Below, piece after piece: positions 11,033-19,562 of a stretch of DNA of 64,000 nucleotides. A program made the position numbers and the translations under genes. The DNA is from Oceanipulchritudo coccoides (GTDB lineage: Bacteria; Verrucomicrobiota; Verrucomicrobiia; Opitutales; Oceanipulchritudinaceae): assembly GCF_010500615.1 (NCBI RefSeq), contig NZ_JAAGNX010000002.1, positions 45,990 through 109,989 of the forward strand. The letters run 5' to 3'. Under the pieces are notes generated by a model. That model ran no database searches. It worked only from the letters and a program-made list of their open reading frames with translations, and was not told the origin of the DNA. The first letter of the stretch is position 1. Each line of letters starts with the position of its first letter.

Positions 11033-11047
11033 ACTGTCCTTTTTAAA

Positions 11048-12385
11048 ATGGGTTCCAAAGGAAAACGGCGATTAAGCCACCAGCACCGCATCCAGCTGCT
11101 GGCCTTCCTTTGTGGCGCCCCGGGACTCCTCGCGGCGCTCATTCTTCTCATCGTGGGAGACTACGGCCTCAAGGTCTACCTGACGGTTTTCATCCTTGTC
11201 GGCTCGGCCTGGTTTTACTTCAGCATCCGGATTCAATCCAACATCATCCTTCCCCTGCAGACCGCCTCCAACATGCTTTCGGCCCTGCGCGAGGGCGACT
11301 TCTCCCTGAAGGCGAATTACCTCAATGACGAAGATGCGCTGGGCCAGTTGATGATGGAGATCAACATGCTCACTGATGTCCTCTCAGAACACCGGATGGA
11401 TGCCATGGAAGCACATGCGCTCATGGACAAGGTCATTCAGGAAATAGACGCCGCCGTCATCACTTTTGATCCGGAGTGCTGTGTAAAACTGGCCAATGAG
11501 GCGGCTCGCAGACTCCTCGGAATCGGCAAGGAGCAGATCACCCATCGCTATGCCGCCGAGCTCAACCTCGACAAGGCCTTGGAGAGCCCTCCAAACGCCA
11601 TCATTCCGCATCCCAACCCGGACCGCTCGGGCCGTTTTACTGTGCGCAGGGGAACTTATCGCGTCGCTGGCCAACCACACGAGCTCCTCATTCTCATCGA
11701 TGTGAGCCGGAACCTGCGCGAGGAGGAGCTCCTTGCCTGGAAACGCCTTATCCGCGTCCTCGGCCATGAGCTGAACAATTCCATGGCCCCGATCCGGTCG
11801 CTTTCCGAAAGCCTCCAGCGAGTCGCAGCAATCGACGACCCGGAGCCTGAGGATCGCGAGGATCTTGTTGAGGGGCTGGAAATTATCCGGCAACGAGCAG
11901 ACGGACTGAGCCGGTTTATCAACGAATATGCCCGGCTGGCGAAACTGCCGCATCCCAAACTGAAGCCAGTCCCCCTGAAGCCACTCGTGAGACGAATTGC
12001 TTCCCTGTATGAAGATCCCGAGGTGAAAATAGACCCGGCAAACAGCCCCGATGTCACGCTTCAAGCTGATCCTGACCAGCTTGAACAGGCCCTCCTGAAT
12101 CTGGTCAAAAACGGCGTTGAGGCAGCCACCCAGACCGATGGCTGGGTCAAGATCTGCTGGCGCGAGCAAGGGGATGCCCTCGTCCTGCATGTCGAGGATT
12201 CCGGGCCGGGGATTGCCAATCCGGACAACCTCTTTATTCCCTTTTTCTCCACCAAGGAGGGCGGATCAGGAATTGGCCTCACCCTCTCGAGGCAAATTAT
12301 TGAGGCGCACGAAGGCTCACTCGCTCTAGCCAATCGAGAGGATGCAATCGGCTGTTGCGCCGAAATCATCCTGCCAAGGCGCTGA
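11048..12385 (+). CDS. Membrane sensor histidine kinase (NtrY-like)
   Basis: Inner-membrane sensor of 445 residues with two N-terminal helices (about 17-40 and 42-61) and almost no periplasmic loop. A HAMP-like linker follows (IILPLQTASNMLSALREGDFSLK), then a PAS-like segment (about 130-220). The dimerisation/phospho-acceptor motif is VLGHELNNSMAPI with His240. The ATPase domain has N-box NLVKNGVEA, DSGPGIAN, FIPFFSTK and GSGIGLTLS. The lack of a sensory periplasmic domain suggests it senses membrane state or an intracellular cue, which is inference. It pairs with the regulator 15 bp upstream and the promoter region just downstream. Confidence 0.93.
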   Translation: MGSKGKRRLSHQHRIQLLAFLCGAPGLLAALILLIVGDYGLKVYLTVFILVGSAWFYFSIRIQSNIILPLQTASNMLSALREGDFSLKANYLNDEDALGQLMMEINMLTDVLSEHRMDAMEAHALMDKVIQEIDAAVITFDPECCVKLANEAARRLLGIGKEQITHRYAAELNLDKALESPPNAIIPHPNPDRSGRFTVRRGTYRVAGQPHELLILIDVSRNLREEELLAWKRLIRVLGHELNNSMAPIRSLSESLQRVAAIDDPEPEDREDLVEGLEIIRQRADGLSRFINEYARLAKLPHPKLKPVPLKPLVRRIASLYEDPEVKIDPANSPDVTLQADPDQLEQALLNLVKNGVEAATQTDGWVKICWREQGDALVLHVEDSGPGIANPDNLFIPFFSTKEGGSGIGLTLSRQIIEAHEGSLALANREDAIGCCAEIILPRR

Positions 12386-12392
12386 GCCAGCA

Positions 12393-12431
12393 GTCCCGCA
12401 AATGGGACGACAGTCGTCCCATTTGCGGGAC
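12393..12431. promoter_or_regulatory. Tandem dyad, probable enhancer (UAS) for the sigma-54 regulator
   Basis: A 39-bp palindrome with 19-bp perfect arms (12393-12411 and 12413-12431) around a single central base. Each half is itself a 16-bp dyad of form GTCCC-N6-GGGAC, at 12393-12408 and 12416-12431. Their centres are 23 bp apart, about two helical turns. It starts 8 bp after the kinase gene and is centred about 130 bp upstream of the predicted start site of the sigma-54 promoter. That is the usual geometry for NtrC-type enhancers. A terminator role for the kinase transcript is an alternative, though no T-tract follows. Confidence 0.75.
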
Positions 12432-12517
12432 ACTTATCCGTGGCGGGAAGTCCAATATAATTATATCAAATTCTAAGTAATTGCCATTCAACAGCTTAAG
12501 GCAATTATAAGCAAAGG

Positions 12518-12533
12518 TGGCACCACCTTTGCT
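12518..12533 (+). promoter_or_regulatory. Sigma-54 (-24/-12) promoter of the export operon
   Basis: TGGCACCACCTTTGCT matches the sigma-54 consensus TGGCAC-N5-TTGCW at every fixed position, with GG and GC in the required 12-bp register. The predicted transcription start is near 12544, leaving a leader of about 33 nt before the ATG at 12577. The promoter is embedded in a 12+2+12 palindrome (12509-12534, AAGCAAAGGTGG arms). The only gene set downstream is the adaptor/ATPase/permease/TolC operon. Confidence 0.85.
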
Positions 12534-12576
12534 TAAACCACTATTCCAGGTTCGTTCTAAACTAGATTCAGTTTCA

Positions 12577-13830
12577 ATGGATATTATCAGAGATGACTTA
12601 AAAAAGAAAAAGAAGAAGCGCCAGATCATCATTGGAGCCAGTTCGCTGGCCCTTCTGCTGGTTGTCGGTTTCTTCCTTTTTTCCATGGACCCGGCGGCAC
12701 CGTCCGTCGAGCGTTCGAGTGTATGGATTGGTAAAGTTGCCCGCGGCCCCATGGAGGTAAACGTGCGCGGGATCGGCACCCTTGTCCCGGAAGACCTGCG
12801 CTGGATAACAGCCCAGACCAACGGCAGCGTGGAGCATATCTACATTCTGCCCGGGGCGGCAGTGGAACCGGAAACGGTTATTCTGCTATTGGGCAATCCC
12901 GAGTTGGAACAGATTTTCCGCAACGCCGAGCTTCAGCTTGCCTCAGCCCAGGCCGAGCTCGCGAATCAGCGCGTCCGCGAGGAGGACAGCCTTCTCGAAA
13001 TGGAATACCAACTGGCCCAGCTGGAGGCGAGTTACGAGAATGCCAAACTGGATGTACGGGTGAACGAGGAACTCTTCGCGGAGGGCCTTGTCGCCGAACG
13101 GGACCTTCTCCGGTCACAGGTATCCAAGGAACAACTGGAGCGGCAGACTGATATTCTGGGCCGCCGGCTTGCCACGCGGCGCCAGCAAATGGAGCAAAAT
13201 CTTGCCCCGGCACTGGCCAGCGTCTCGCAGGAGGAAGAACGGGTTACTTTACTGCGCCAGCAAGTGGCCGACCTGTCTGTAAAGGCTGGAATCCGCGGAG
13301 TCCTGCAACGGCTTCCCCTCGAGGAAGGACAGCAGGTGTCAACCGGTACCCAGCTGGCCCAAGTAGCTGACCCGTCACGACTCAAGGCCGTCATTCGTAT
13401 TCCGGAAACACAGGCCAAGGACATTCAAATCGGGCAAACCGCCTCCATCGACACCCGCAACGGAGTCGTCAAAGGGGAAGTGGCCCGCGTCAATCCGACT
13501 GTTGTCGGCGGCACCGTTGATGTCGATGTGCGCATCACGGGTGAGCTTCCGCGCGGAGCCCGGGCTGACCTGACCGTCGAGGGCAGTGTCCAACTGGCCA
13601 ACCTGAGCGACATTCTTTACATCGGCCGGCCCTCCTTTGCCCGTGAAAACGGCACCGTGGGCGTCTTTAAACTGACCAACGGCGGCAATGTCGCGGAGCG
13701 GACCACCGTGACATTCGGGAAGAGCTCGGTCAGTGAAATCCAAGTCATGAGCGGCCTCATCGAAGGGGACGAAATCATTTTATCAGACACCAGCCAGTAC
13801 GACGATAATGACCGACTGCGCCTCAACTAG
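12577..13830 (+). CDS. HlyD/RND-type periplasmic adaptor (membrane-fusion protein)
   Basis: Adaptor subunit of a tripartite exporter, 417 residues. A Lys-rich cytoplasmic start (LKKKKKKRQ) leads to one membrane helix (about 17-36) and a periplasmic body. The body has a lipoyl half-motif (NGSVEHIYILPGAAVEP), a long coiled-coil hairpin (about 105-230) and the second lipoyl/beta-barrel part (VKAGIRGVLQRLPLEEGQQVSTGTQL split across it). A longer frame opens upstream at a GTG inside the promoter (12517), which cannot be transcribed from the predicted start. The ATG at 12577 is therefore chosen. It is first gene of the sigma-54-controlled operon; the ATPase follows after 27 bp. Confidence 0.9.
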   Translation: MDIIRDDLKKKKKKRQIIIGASSLALLLVVGFFLFSMDPAAPSVERSSVWIGKVARGPMEVNVRGIGTLVPEDLRWITAQTNGSVEHIYILPGAAVEPETVILLLGNPELEQIFRNAELQLASAQAELANQRVREEDSLLEMEYQLAQLEASYENAKLDVRVNEELFAEGLVAERDLLRSQVSKEQLERQTDILGRRLATRRQQMEQNLAPALASVSQEEERVTLLRQQVADLSVKAGIRGVLQRLPLEEGQQVSTGTQLAQVADPSRLKAVIRIPETQAKDIQIGQTASIDTRNGVVKGEVARVNPTVVGGTVDVDVRITGELPRGARADLTVEGSVQLANLSDILYIGRPSFARENGTVGVFKLTNGGNVAERTTVTFGKSSVSEIQVMSGLIEGDEIILSDTSQYDDNDRLRLN

Positions 13831-13857
13831 AACACAATCACCCAACAGCTAAACATC

Positions 13858-14580
13858 ATGAGCGAAAATAACGAACTAATCACCCTTGACGGAATAACCA
13901 AGGTCTTCCTCACCGACGATATTGAAACACATGCCCTTTCCGGCATCCACCTGACAATCAATAAAGGTGAGTTTATTTCCATTTCCGGTCCTTCCGGATG
14001 TGGCAAGTCAACCCTGCTCTCGATCCTCGGCCTGCTTGAGGCGCCTTCAGGAGGTGATTATATTCTCAACAAGAATAACGTATCCAACCTTTCACTCGAG
14101 GAACGGGCGCGCATCCGGAACCGGGAAATTGGATTTATCTTCCAGAGCTTCAACCTGATCGGTGACCTTTCCGTCATTGAAAATGTCGAGCTTCCCCTTG
14201 CCTACCGGGGCTTGAAGCCCGCAGAACGGCGGAAGATGGCAACAGCAGCCCTTGAAAAGGTCGAAATGATCCATCGTCAAAAGCACCTTCCAAGCCAGCT
14301 TTCAGGCGGTCAGCAACAGCGTGTTGCGGTGGCCCGCGCGCTTGCCGGCAATCCCAAGATCCTGCTCGCTGACGAACCGACCGGTAACCTTGATTCCAAG
14401 AACGGCTCTGTCGTCATGGAAATGCTGTCCGACCTCAACAAGGAAGGCACGACCATCTGCATGGTGACCCACGATGACCGCTATGCCCACGTGGCAAACC
14501 GGATTGTTCATCTCTTCGACGGCAAGATCGTGGATGAGGAACGTGATGTTGAGCATGTGCCTCTTCGCGCTGAAGCCTGA
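13858..14580 (+). CDS. ABC transporter ATP-binding protein (MacB/LolD type)
   Basis: Cytosolic ATPase of 240 residues driving the FtsX-type permeases that follow. Walker A is SGPSGCGKSTLL, the signature LSGGQQQRVAVARAL and Walker [14 protein letters not shown]. The Q-loop is FIFQSFNLI and the switch His is in MVTHDDRYA. The [10 protein letters not shown] stretch and short length fit the LolD/MacB/FtsE class used for mechanotransmission rather than substrate import. It is the only ATPase gene for three permeases downstream, so it is probably shared. The 18-bp gap to the first permease supports one operon. Confidence 0.95.
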   Translation: MSENNELITLDGITKVFLTDDIETHALSGIHLTINKGEFISISGPSGCGKSTLLSILGLLEAPSGGDYILNKNNVSNLSLEERARIRNREIGFIFQSFNLIGDLSVIENVELPLAYRGLKPAERRKMATAALEKVEMIHRQKHLPSQLSGGQQQRVAVARALAGNPKILLADEPTGNLDSKNGSVVMEMLSDLNKEGTTICMVTHDDRYAHVANRIVHLFDGKIVDEERDVEHVPLRAEA

Positions 14581-14598
14581 TAGGACTGAAGCCGCTGA

Positions 14599-17034
14599 AT
14601 GAATGCTTTTGTCTCAGATTTCCTGTATGCATTCCGGATTCTCTTCAAGCGACCCGGACTGACACTGCTGGCCATCGTGGCACTCTCGGTAAGCCTGGGA
14701 ATGACCACGACGACCTTCAGTGTGCTCAATGGGCTCCTGTTCAAGCCGCTTCCGTTTGAGAATCCCGAGGAACTGCATCATATCTACCTGAAGGGGGAAA
14801 GCTATGAGGCAAAAATGATGCCGCTTCCCTTTGATGAGCTTGGCAGTCTGGACGGGGTTGAGTGCTTTGACGAGATAATGGCTTATTATTCCGGGACCAT
14901 TAATATTAGTGGTGAAGGGACACCCGAACGCTACACTGGAGCTTTTGTGTCACCGAATTTCCTGAGCTTGCTCGGGCATGAACCCGAGATGGGCCGGTCT
15001 TTCTCCGATGAAGCAATCCTACCCGATGGACCAAGGGAAATTCTCATCAGTCACGAAATGTGGGAGAGCCGCTTTCGCAGCGATCCGGAAATCCTCAAAA
15101 AGACTATCCGGGCAAACGGTTCCGAGCACGCGGTTGTCGGTGTCCTTCCGGAGGGATTCCACTTCCCGAGTAACGCCCATGCCTGGGTTCCACTTAATCG
15201 CACCCTCTTTCCCGGGGATGAAAACGAGTCGATGCACGTCATTGCCGTTGGCCGGCTCAATGGGGACTCTACCGCCCGACAAGCGCGTGATGAACTCGAG
15301 GCACTGTACGCTTCATGGGATGGCTCACAGATCGAACAGAAGGATCAGCTTCAATTGACCTGCCAACCCTTCGGGCGGTTGGAAATGAACAGCGCCTCGC
15401 AATCGATTCTCGTGGTGACCATCAGTTCGGTTATTTTCATTCTTCTGGTCTCCTGTGCCAACGTGGCCAACCTTCTGGTCGGGAGAGCCCTTAGCCGTGG
15501 TCGTGAAATGGCCATCCGTGCGGCAATCGGGGCAACCCGTCGCCGGATCATACAGCAACTCCTTACGGAAAGCCTTGTGCTTTCCCTGATCGGGGCGGTC
15601 GGCGGGCTTTTGTTCGCGGCTTGGTCGGTCGATGTATCGACAGAGTCAGCACTTTTTGAATTTCCTTACTGGATGAACTTCGAGCTCGATTGGCGTGTCT
15701 TCGGGTTTGTCGTTCTCGTCATGCTGGGGACCGCCATGATTTCGGGGTTTATTCCCGCGTGGCAGGCATCCAAGACGGATCTCAATGAGATGCTCAAGGA
15801 TACGTCCCACACCTCCACCAGTTTTCGTCTTGGTAAACTGACGCGCCTTCTCGCTGTGGTGCAAATCGCCTTTTCCTGCGCCTTGCTCTTCGGGGCAGGT
15901 CTGGTTGCCCGCAACACCCTTGACATGTCGCGGATCGACCCGCAATTCCAGGCCGAGGACATTCTGACCATGCGGATGGGCCTCTTCCCGAGGGATTATC
16001 CGGAAGAAGCCGACCGGGACGAATTTTATGCGGAACTGACAAAGGTTGTTGAGGAAGTGCCCGGTGTCTCCGGTTGCGCGGTCACCAGCTGGATCGGGAT
16101 GTTCGGAAATTTCGAGGTACCGTTCATCATGGCCGGTCTCGAAGATGAACAACCGAAGGTAAACTACGCCTTCATCGAATCTGTTTCTCCGGGTTACTTC
16201 AACACGATGCAGATGCAGACCGCAACTGGCAGGACTTTCCTTGATAGCGATGATACAGGCTCAGCAAATGTTGTCGTCGTGAACCAGGAATTTGTCCGGC
16301 GTTTCATGGGCGGCCAAAATCCCGTTGGCAAAAGCCTCAGCCTTGTCACCAGCAAACTGGAAGGCTCCTCGGATTGGCAGAACGACAACTTCCGGGTTGT
16401 CGGGGTTGTCTCGGATGTGCGGGTTTCCAACTTCACAAAGCCCGCCAAGACAGAAGCCATCATTTATGCACCCTACCGGCAAACGGCTTCCTCCTTCATG
16501 TCCCTCATTGTCAACGCCGATGAGGCCGGTAATCCGGAACTGCAAAACTCAATCCAGCAAGCTATTCTCACACTTGATCCCCATCTGCCGGTCTACTTTT
16601 CGCAGACCATGGCTTCCTATATTGATGAGCAGATCTATCCATACAAATTAATGGCCAACTACTTTCTCTCGATCGGTTTGATGGCCCTTTTCCTCGCGGC
16701 GATCGGCGTCTACGGCATGCTGGCCTTCAATGTGAGTCGCCGCAGAAGGGAAATCGGCATCCGTATGGCACTCGGTGCCAACACGCGGAACATCATATCA
16801 AAAGTCCTCCAGCAAGGGCTTTACCAGATGGTGGTCGGAATCATCGTGGGGACTGGCTTTGCCTATTTGATCGGCCAGTTTATCCGGAACTTCCTTTTTG
16901 GAGTCAATCCGCTGGATCCATCCGTCTACATCGGGGTTCTCTTCACGCTGATCGGCGTGGCAACCCTTGCCTTCTTCCTCCCGGCGCGGAAGGCCTCCCG
17001 TCTCTCACCAATGGAAGCGCTCCGCTACGAATAA
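14599..17034 (+). CDS. ADOP/MacB-type duplicated FtsX permease 1
   Basis: Inner-membrane ABC permease of 811 residues built as a duplication. An N-terminal helix (about 15-40) is followed by a MacB-like periplasmic core (about 50-260) and three FtsX helices (about 270-400). A fourth helix, a second periplasmic core (about 430-670) and C-terminal FtsX helices (about 690-810) follow, ending in the family signature RKASRLSPMEALRYE. This architecture matches acidobacterial-type duplicated orphan permeases. It has ATPase-facing motifs of the GREMAIRAAIGATRRRI and RREIGIRMALGANTRNI type. The substrate is unknown; lipids, lipopeptides or antimicrobials are typical guesses. Confidence 0.9.
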   Translation: MNAFVSDFLYAFRILFKRPGLTLLAIVALSVSLGMTTTTFSVLNGLLFKPLPFENPEELHHIYLKGESYEAKMMPLPFDELGSLDGVECFDEIMAYYSGTINISGEGTPERYTGAFVSPNFLSLLGHEPEMGRSFSDEAILPDGPREILISHEMWESRFRSDPEILKKTIRANGSEHAVVGVLPEGFHFPSNAHAWVPLNRTLFPGDENESMHVIAVGRLNGDSTARQARDELEALYASWDGSQIEQKDQLQLTCQPFGRLEMNSASQSILVVTISSVIFILLVSCANVANLLVGRALSRGREMAIRAAIGATRRRIIQQLLTESLVLSLIGAVGGLLFAAWSVDVSTESALFEFPYWMNFELDWRVFGFVVLVMLGTAMISGFIPAWQASKTDLNEMLKDTSHTSTSFRLGKLTRLLAVVQIAFSCALLFGAGLVARNTLDMSRIDPQFQAEDILTMRMGLFPRDYPEEADRDEFYAELTKVVEEVPGVSGCAVTSWIGMFGNFEVPFIMAGLEDEQPKVNYAFIESVSPGYFNTMQMQTATGRTFLDSDDTGSANVVVVNQEFVRRFMGGQNPVGKSLSLVTSKLEGSSDWQNDNFRVVGVVSDVRVSNFTKPAKTEAIIYAPYRQTASSFMSLIVNADEAGNPELQNSIQQAILTLDPHLPVYFSQTMASYIDEQIYPYKLMANYFLSIGLMALFLAAIGVYGMLAFNVSRRRREIGIRMALGANTRNIISKVLQQGLYQMVVGIIVGTGFAYLIGQFIRNFLFGVNPLDPSVYIGVLFTLIGVATLAFFLPARKASRLSPMEALRYE

Positions 17035-17068
17035 TTTTTTTCTCTCAACCCAACCAAGGAACCACTAA

Positions 17069-19543
17069 ATGGACTATCTAATCCGCAGCTTTAAATTTGG
17101 CCTTCGCATTCTTGTAAAGAGCCCTGCTTTCACCCTCATTGCCGTTGTTGCGCTTGCCCTTGGTATCGGTTCAGTCACGACAATGTTCAGCGTGATCAAC
17201 GGGGCGATCATCCGCGGGCTTCCATTTGAGGAACAAGAGGAATTAATGTTCGTGAAGCGCTGGGACCAGGAACGCCAACCATGGAACACCGGTATCCCGA
17301 TACTGGACATTCAGGACATCCAGCGTGAACAGAAGAGCTTTGAATCATTGGCGGCCTGGTTTGGCGGCACCGTCAATGTCAGTTTGGACAATAATCCGAT
17401 CCGTTTTACGGGATCCCGCATTTCCCATAATTGGCTCGAAATCCTTGGTGTGGAGCCATTGATCGGTCGCGGGTTCACCGCGGAAGAGGATAAGCCCGGA
17501 GCGGCCCCGGTCATACTCCTCAGCTATGCCGTGTGGCAAACTCACTACAGTGGAGATCCTTCCATTGTCGGTAAGAGCGCCAGCGTGAATGGTGCCCTTG
17601 GCACAATCATCGGGGTTATGCCGAAGAAATTCCAATTTCCCGGAAGGGACGAGGTCTGGATTGCCCTCAATCCGCAGATTGACTGGGCCGATGTCGACCG
17701 TGGTGACCTTTCCATGAGTGTCATGGGCCGCTTGAAGGACGGCGTCTCGCGTGAGCAGGCCACGGCGGAACTCACTTCCTTTATCAACCGCTTTGCCAAG
17801 GAATACCCGGAAACTCACGGAGAATTTGTCGCGGCCTCGGTCGATCCTGTGGCGACGGAGCTGCTGGGCGAGCAACCCATTCGCATGATGTGGATCATGC
17901 TCGCCATGGGAGGCTTTGTCCTGCTGATTGCCTGCGCAAACGTTGCCAACCTGCTTCTTGCCCGTTCCACGCTACGCAGTAAGGAACTGGCGATCCGAAG
18001 CTCCCTCGGGGCAACCCGGATCTCTATCATTGGCCAACTGCTGGTGGAAAGTATTCTCCTTTCCGCTCTTGGGGCGTTCGCCGGGATGCTTCTTGCCCTC
18101 TGGGCCACCAATACACTCCAGTCATATGGGGAGGTGATGCAGCTACCTTTCTGGATCACCTTTAACCTGGACTGGCGCGTGCTGACGATTGTCACGATTG
18201 TCACACTTCTATCCGGCCTCATCTCGGGAATTGTTCCGGCACTGAAGGCTTCGAGGGTGAGCGTGACGGACATCCTGAAGGACGACACCCGTACCGGGTC
18301 CTCCCTTCGCATGGGACTTTTCAGCAAGGGGCTGGTGGTCGTGCAGGTGGCGATTTCAAGCGTCCTCCTCATCCTCACTGTACTCATGGTGAGAAGTGTG
18401 CAGAATATCAGTAACACCGACCTGCACTTTGATACGGAAAAGGTCTTTACCGCACGAATGGGACTTTTCGACAGTGCATATCCTGACCCGGAAGACCGGT
18501 ATCAGTTTTTCACGACACTCAAACGCAACCTTGAGGCCCGCCCGGAAATCCAGCATACGGCCCTTTACGGACGCTACCGCTGGACCCTGATCGGCGTCGA
18601 CTGGACCCGCATCAAGGCAGATGGCGCCGAGTACGAACAACCGGAAGATATGCCCGTTGTGACCACGGAATATATCAGTCCGGAATATTTTGAAACGCTT
18701 GGAGTCGAATTGATCGAAGGGCGGGAATTCACGGAGTTGGACACGCCCGACAACATGCCGGTTGCGGTGATCAATCAGGCCCTCGCGGAACACCTTTTCC
18801 CGGGCGAAAACCCGATTGGCAAACGTATCACCCGCGAACCATGGCCGGGTGAACGGGCAAACATGACCCCCGAGGAGATTGATTCCATCCCATGGCTGAC
18901 CGTGGTCGGGGTTGCCCCGAACATGGCCGCTCAGGGCGTTGGTAACACAACAGGTGCGGAGGGTCGCCACTTCTGGCGGCCAATGGCTCCGGAATACACC
19001 GCGACGTTCATGACCATCGCCGCACGGGGCCCCGGTAATCCGATGCTGCTGCGTGAGATTGTCCGGAACGAAGTTATTAAGTTGGACCCAACCCTTCCGA
19101 TTTACGCTGATGCAACACCGGCAAAAATCGTCGAGGAGGATACGGTCACCCAACGCATCATTGCGAACATCTTCAAGATTTTCGGTCTGGTCGCCGTCTT
19201 CCTCGCCTCGGTCGGTATTTACGGGATCATGTCGTTCTCCGTGAACCAACGGACGATGGAATTCGGAATCCGTTCAGCACTTGGAGCGACCGGAAACAGC
19301 CTGCTTGTCCTCGTCATGCGCTCCGGCCTGATTCAGTTCACGGTCGGATTGGTTCTTGGACTCACGGGAGCCTTCTTCTTCTCGAAGTTGATGCAGAACT
19401 TCCTTTTCGGAGTTTCACCGCAGGATCCGGTCAATTACCTTCTGGTCGCGGTTGTCTTCACTGTTGTTGCTGTTTCTGCCTGCTTGATGCCAGCACGGCG
19501 GGCGGCACGCGTTGACCCGGGACAAGCCCTGCGCTACGAATAG
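17069..19543 (+). CDS. ADOP/MacB-type duplicated FtsX permease 2
   Basis: Second tandem paralogue, 824 residues, with the same two-fold plan: N-terminal helix, MacB-like periplasmic core, FtsX block (SKELAIRSSLGATRISI at its cytoplasmic loop), second core and final FtsX block ending ARVDPGQALRYE. The start ATG has AAGGA nine bases upstream. Periplasmic cores differ clearly from permease 1 (for example an insertion around ANMTPEEIDSIPWL), while helices and coupling loops are conserved. That suggests different partner or substrate contacts. It is separated by 34 bp from permease 1. Confidence 0.9.
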   Translation: MDYLIRSFKFGLRILVKSPAFTLIAVVALALGIGSVTTMFSVINGAIIRGLPFEEQEELMFVKRWDQERQPWNTGIPILDIQDIQREQKSFESLAAWFGGTVNVSLDNNPIRFTGSRISHNWLEILGVEPLIGRGFTAEEDKPGAAPVILLSYAVWQTHYSGDPSIVGKSASVNGALGTIIGVMPKKFQFPGRDEVWIALNPQIDWADVDRGDLSMSVMGRLKDGVSREQATAELTSFINRFAKEYPETHGEFVAASVDPVATELLGEQPIRMMWIMLAMGGFVLLIACANVANLLLARSTLRSKELAIRSSLGATRISIIGQLLVESILLSALGAFAGMLLALWATNTLQSYGEVMQLPFWITFNLDWRVLTIVTIVTLLSGLISGIVPALKASRVSVTDILKDDTRTGSSLRMGLFSKGLVVVQVAISSVLLILTVLMVRSVQNISNTDLHFDTEKVFTARMGLFDSAYPDPEDRYQFFTTLKRNLEARPEIQHTALYGRYRWTLIGVDWTRIKADGAEYEQPEDMPVVTTEYISPEYFETLGVELIEGREFTELDTPDNMPVAVINQALAEHLFPGENPIGKRITREPWPGERANMTPEEIDSIPWLTVVGVAPNMAAQGVGNTTGAEGRHFWRPMAPEYTATFMTIAARGPGNPMLLREIVRNEVIKLDPTLPIYADATPAKIVEEDTVTQRIIANIFKIFGLVAVFLASVGIYGIMSFSVNQRTMEFGIRSALGATGNSLLVLVMRSGLIQFTVGLVLGLTGAFFFSKLMQNFLFGVSPQDPVNYLLVAVVFTVVAVSACLMPARRAARVDPGQALRYE

Positions 19544-19562
19544 TCCGGAAGGCCCCTTCAAC

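Noticed and set aside
18356..19249. 297-codon open frame antisense to ADOP permease 2
   Set aside because: Opposite a clearly conserved permease; composition looks like a mirror of its codon bias and no family features are visible. The same holds for antisense frames at 4999-5760 and 11384-12190.
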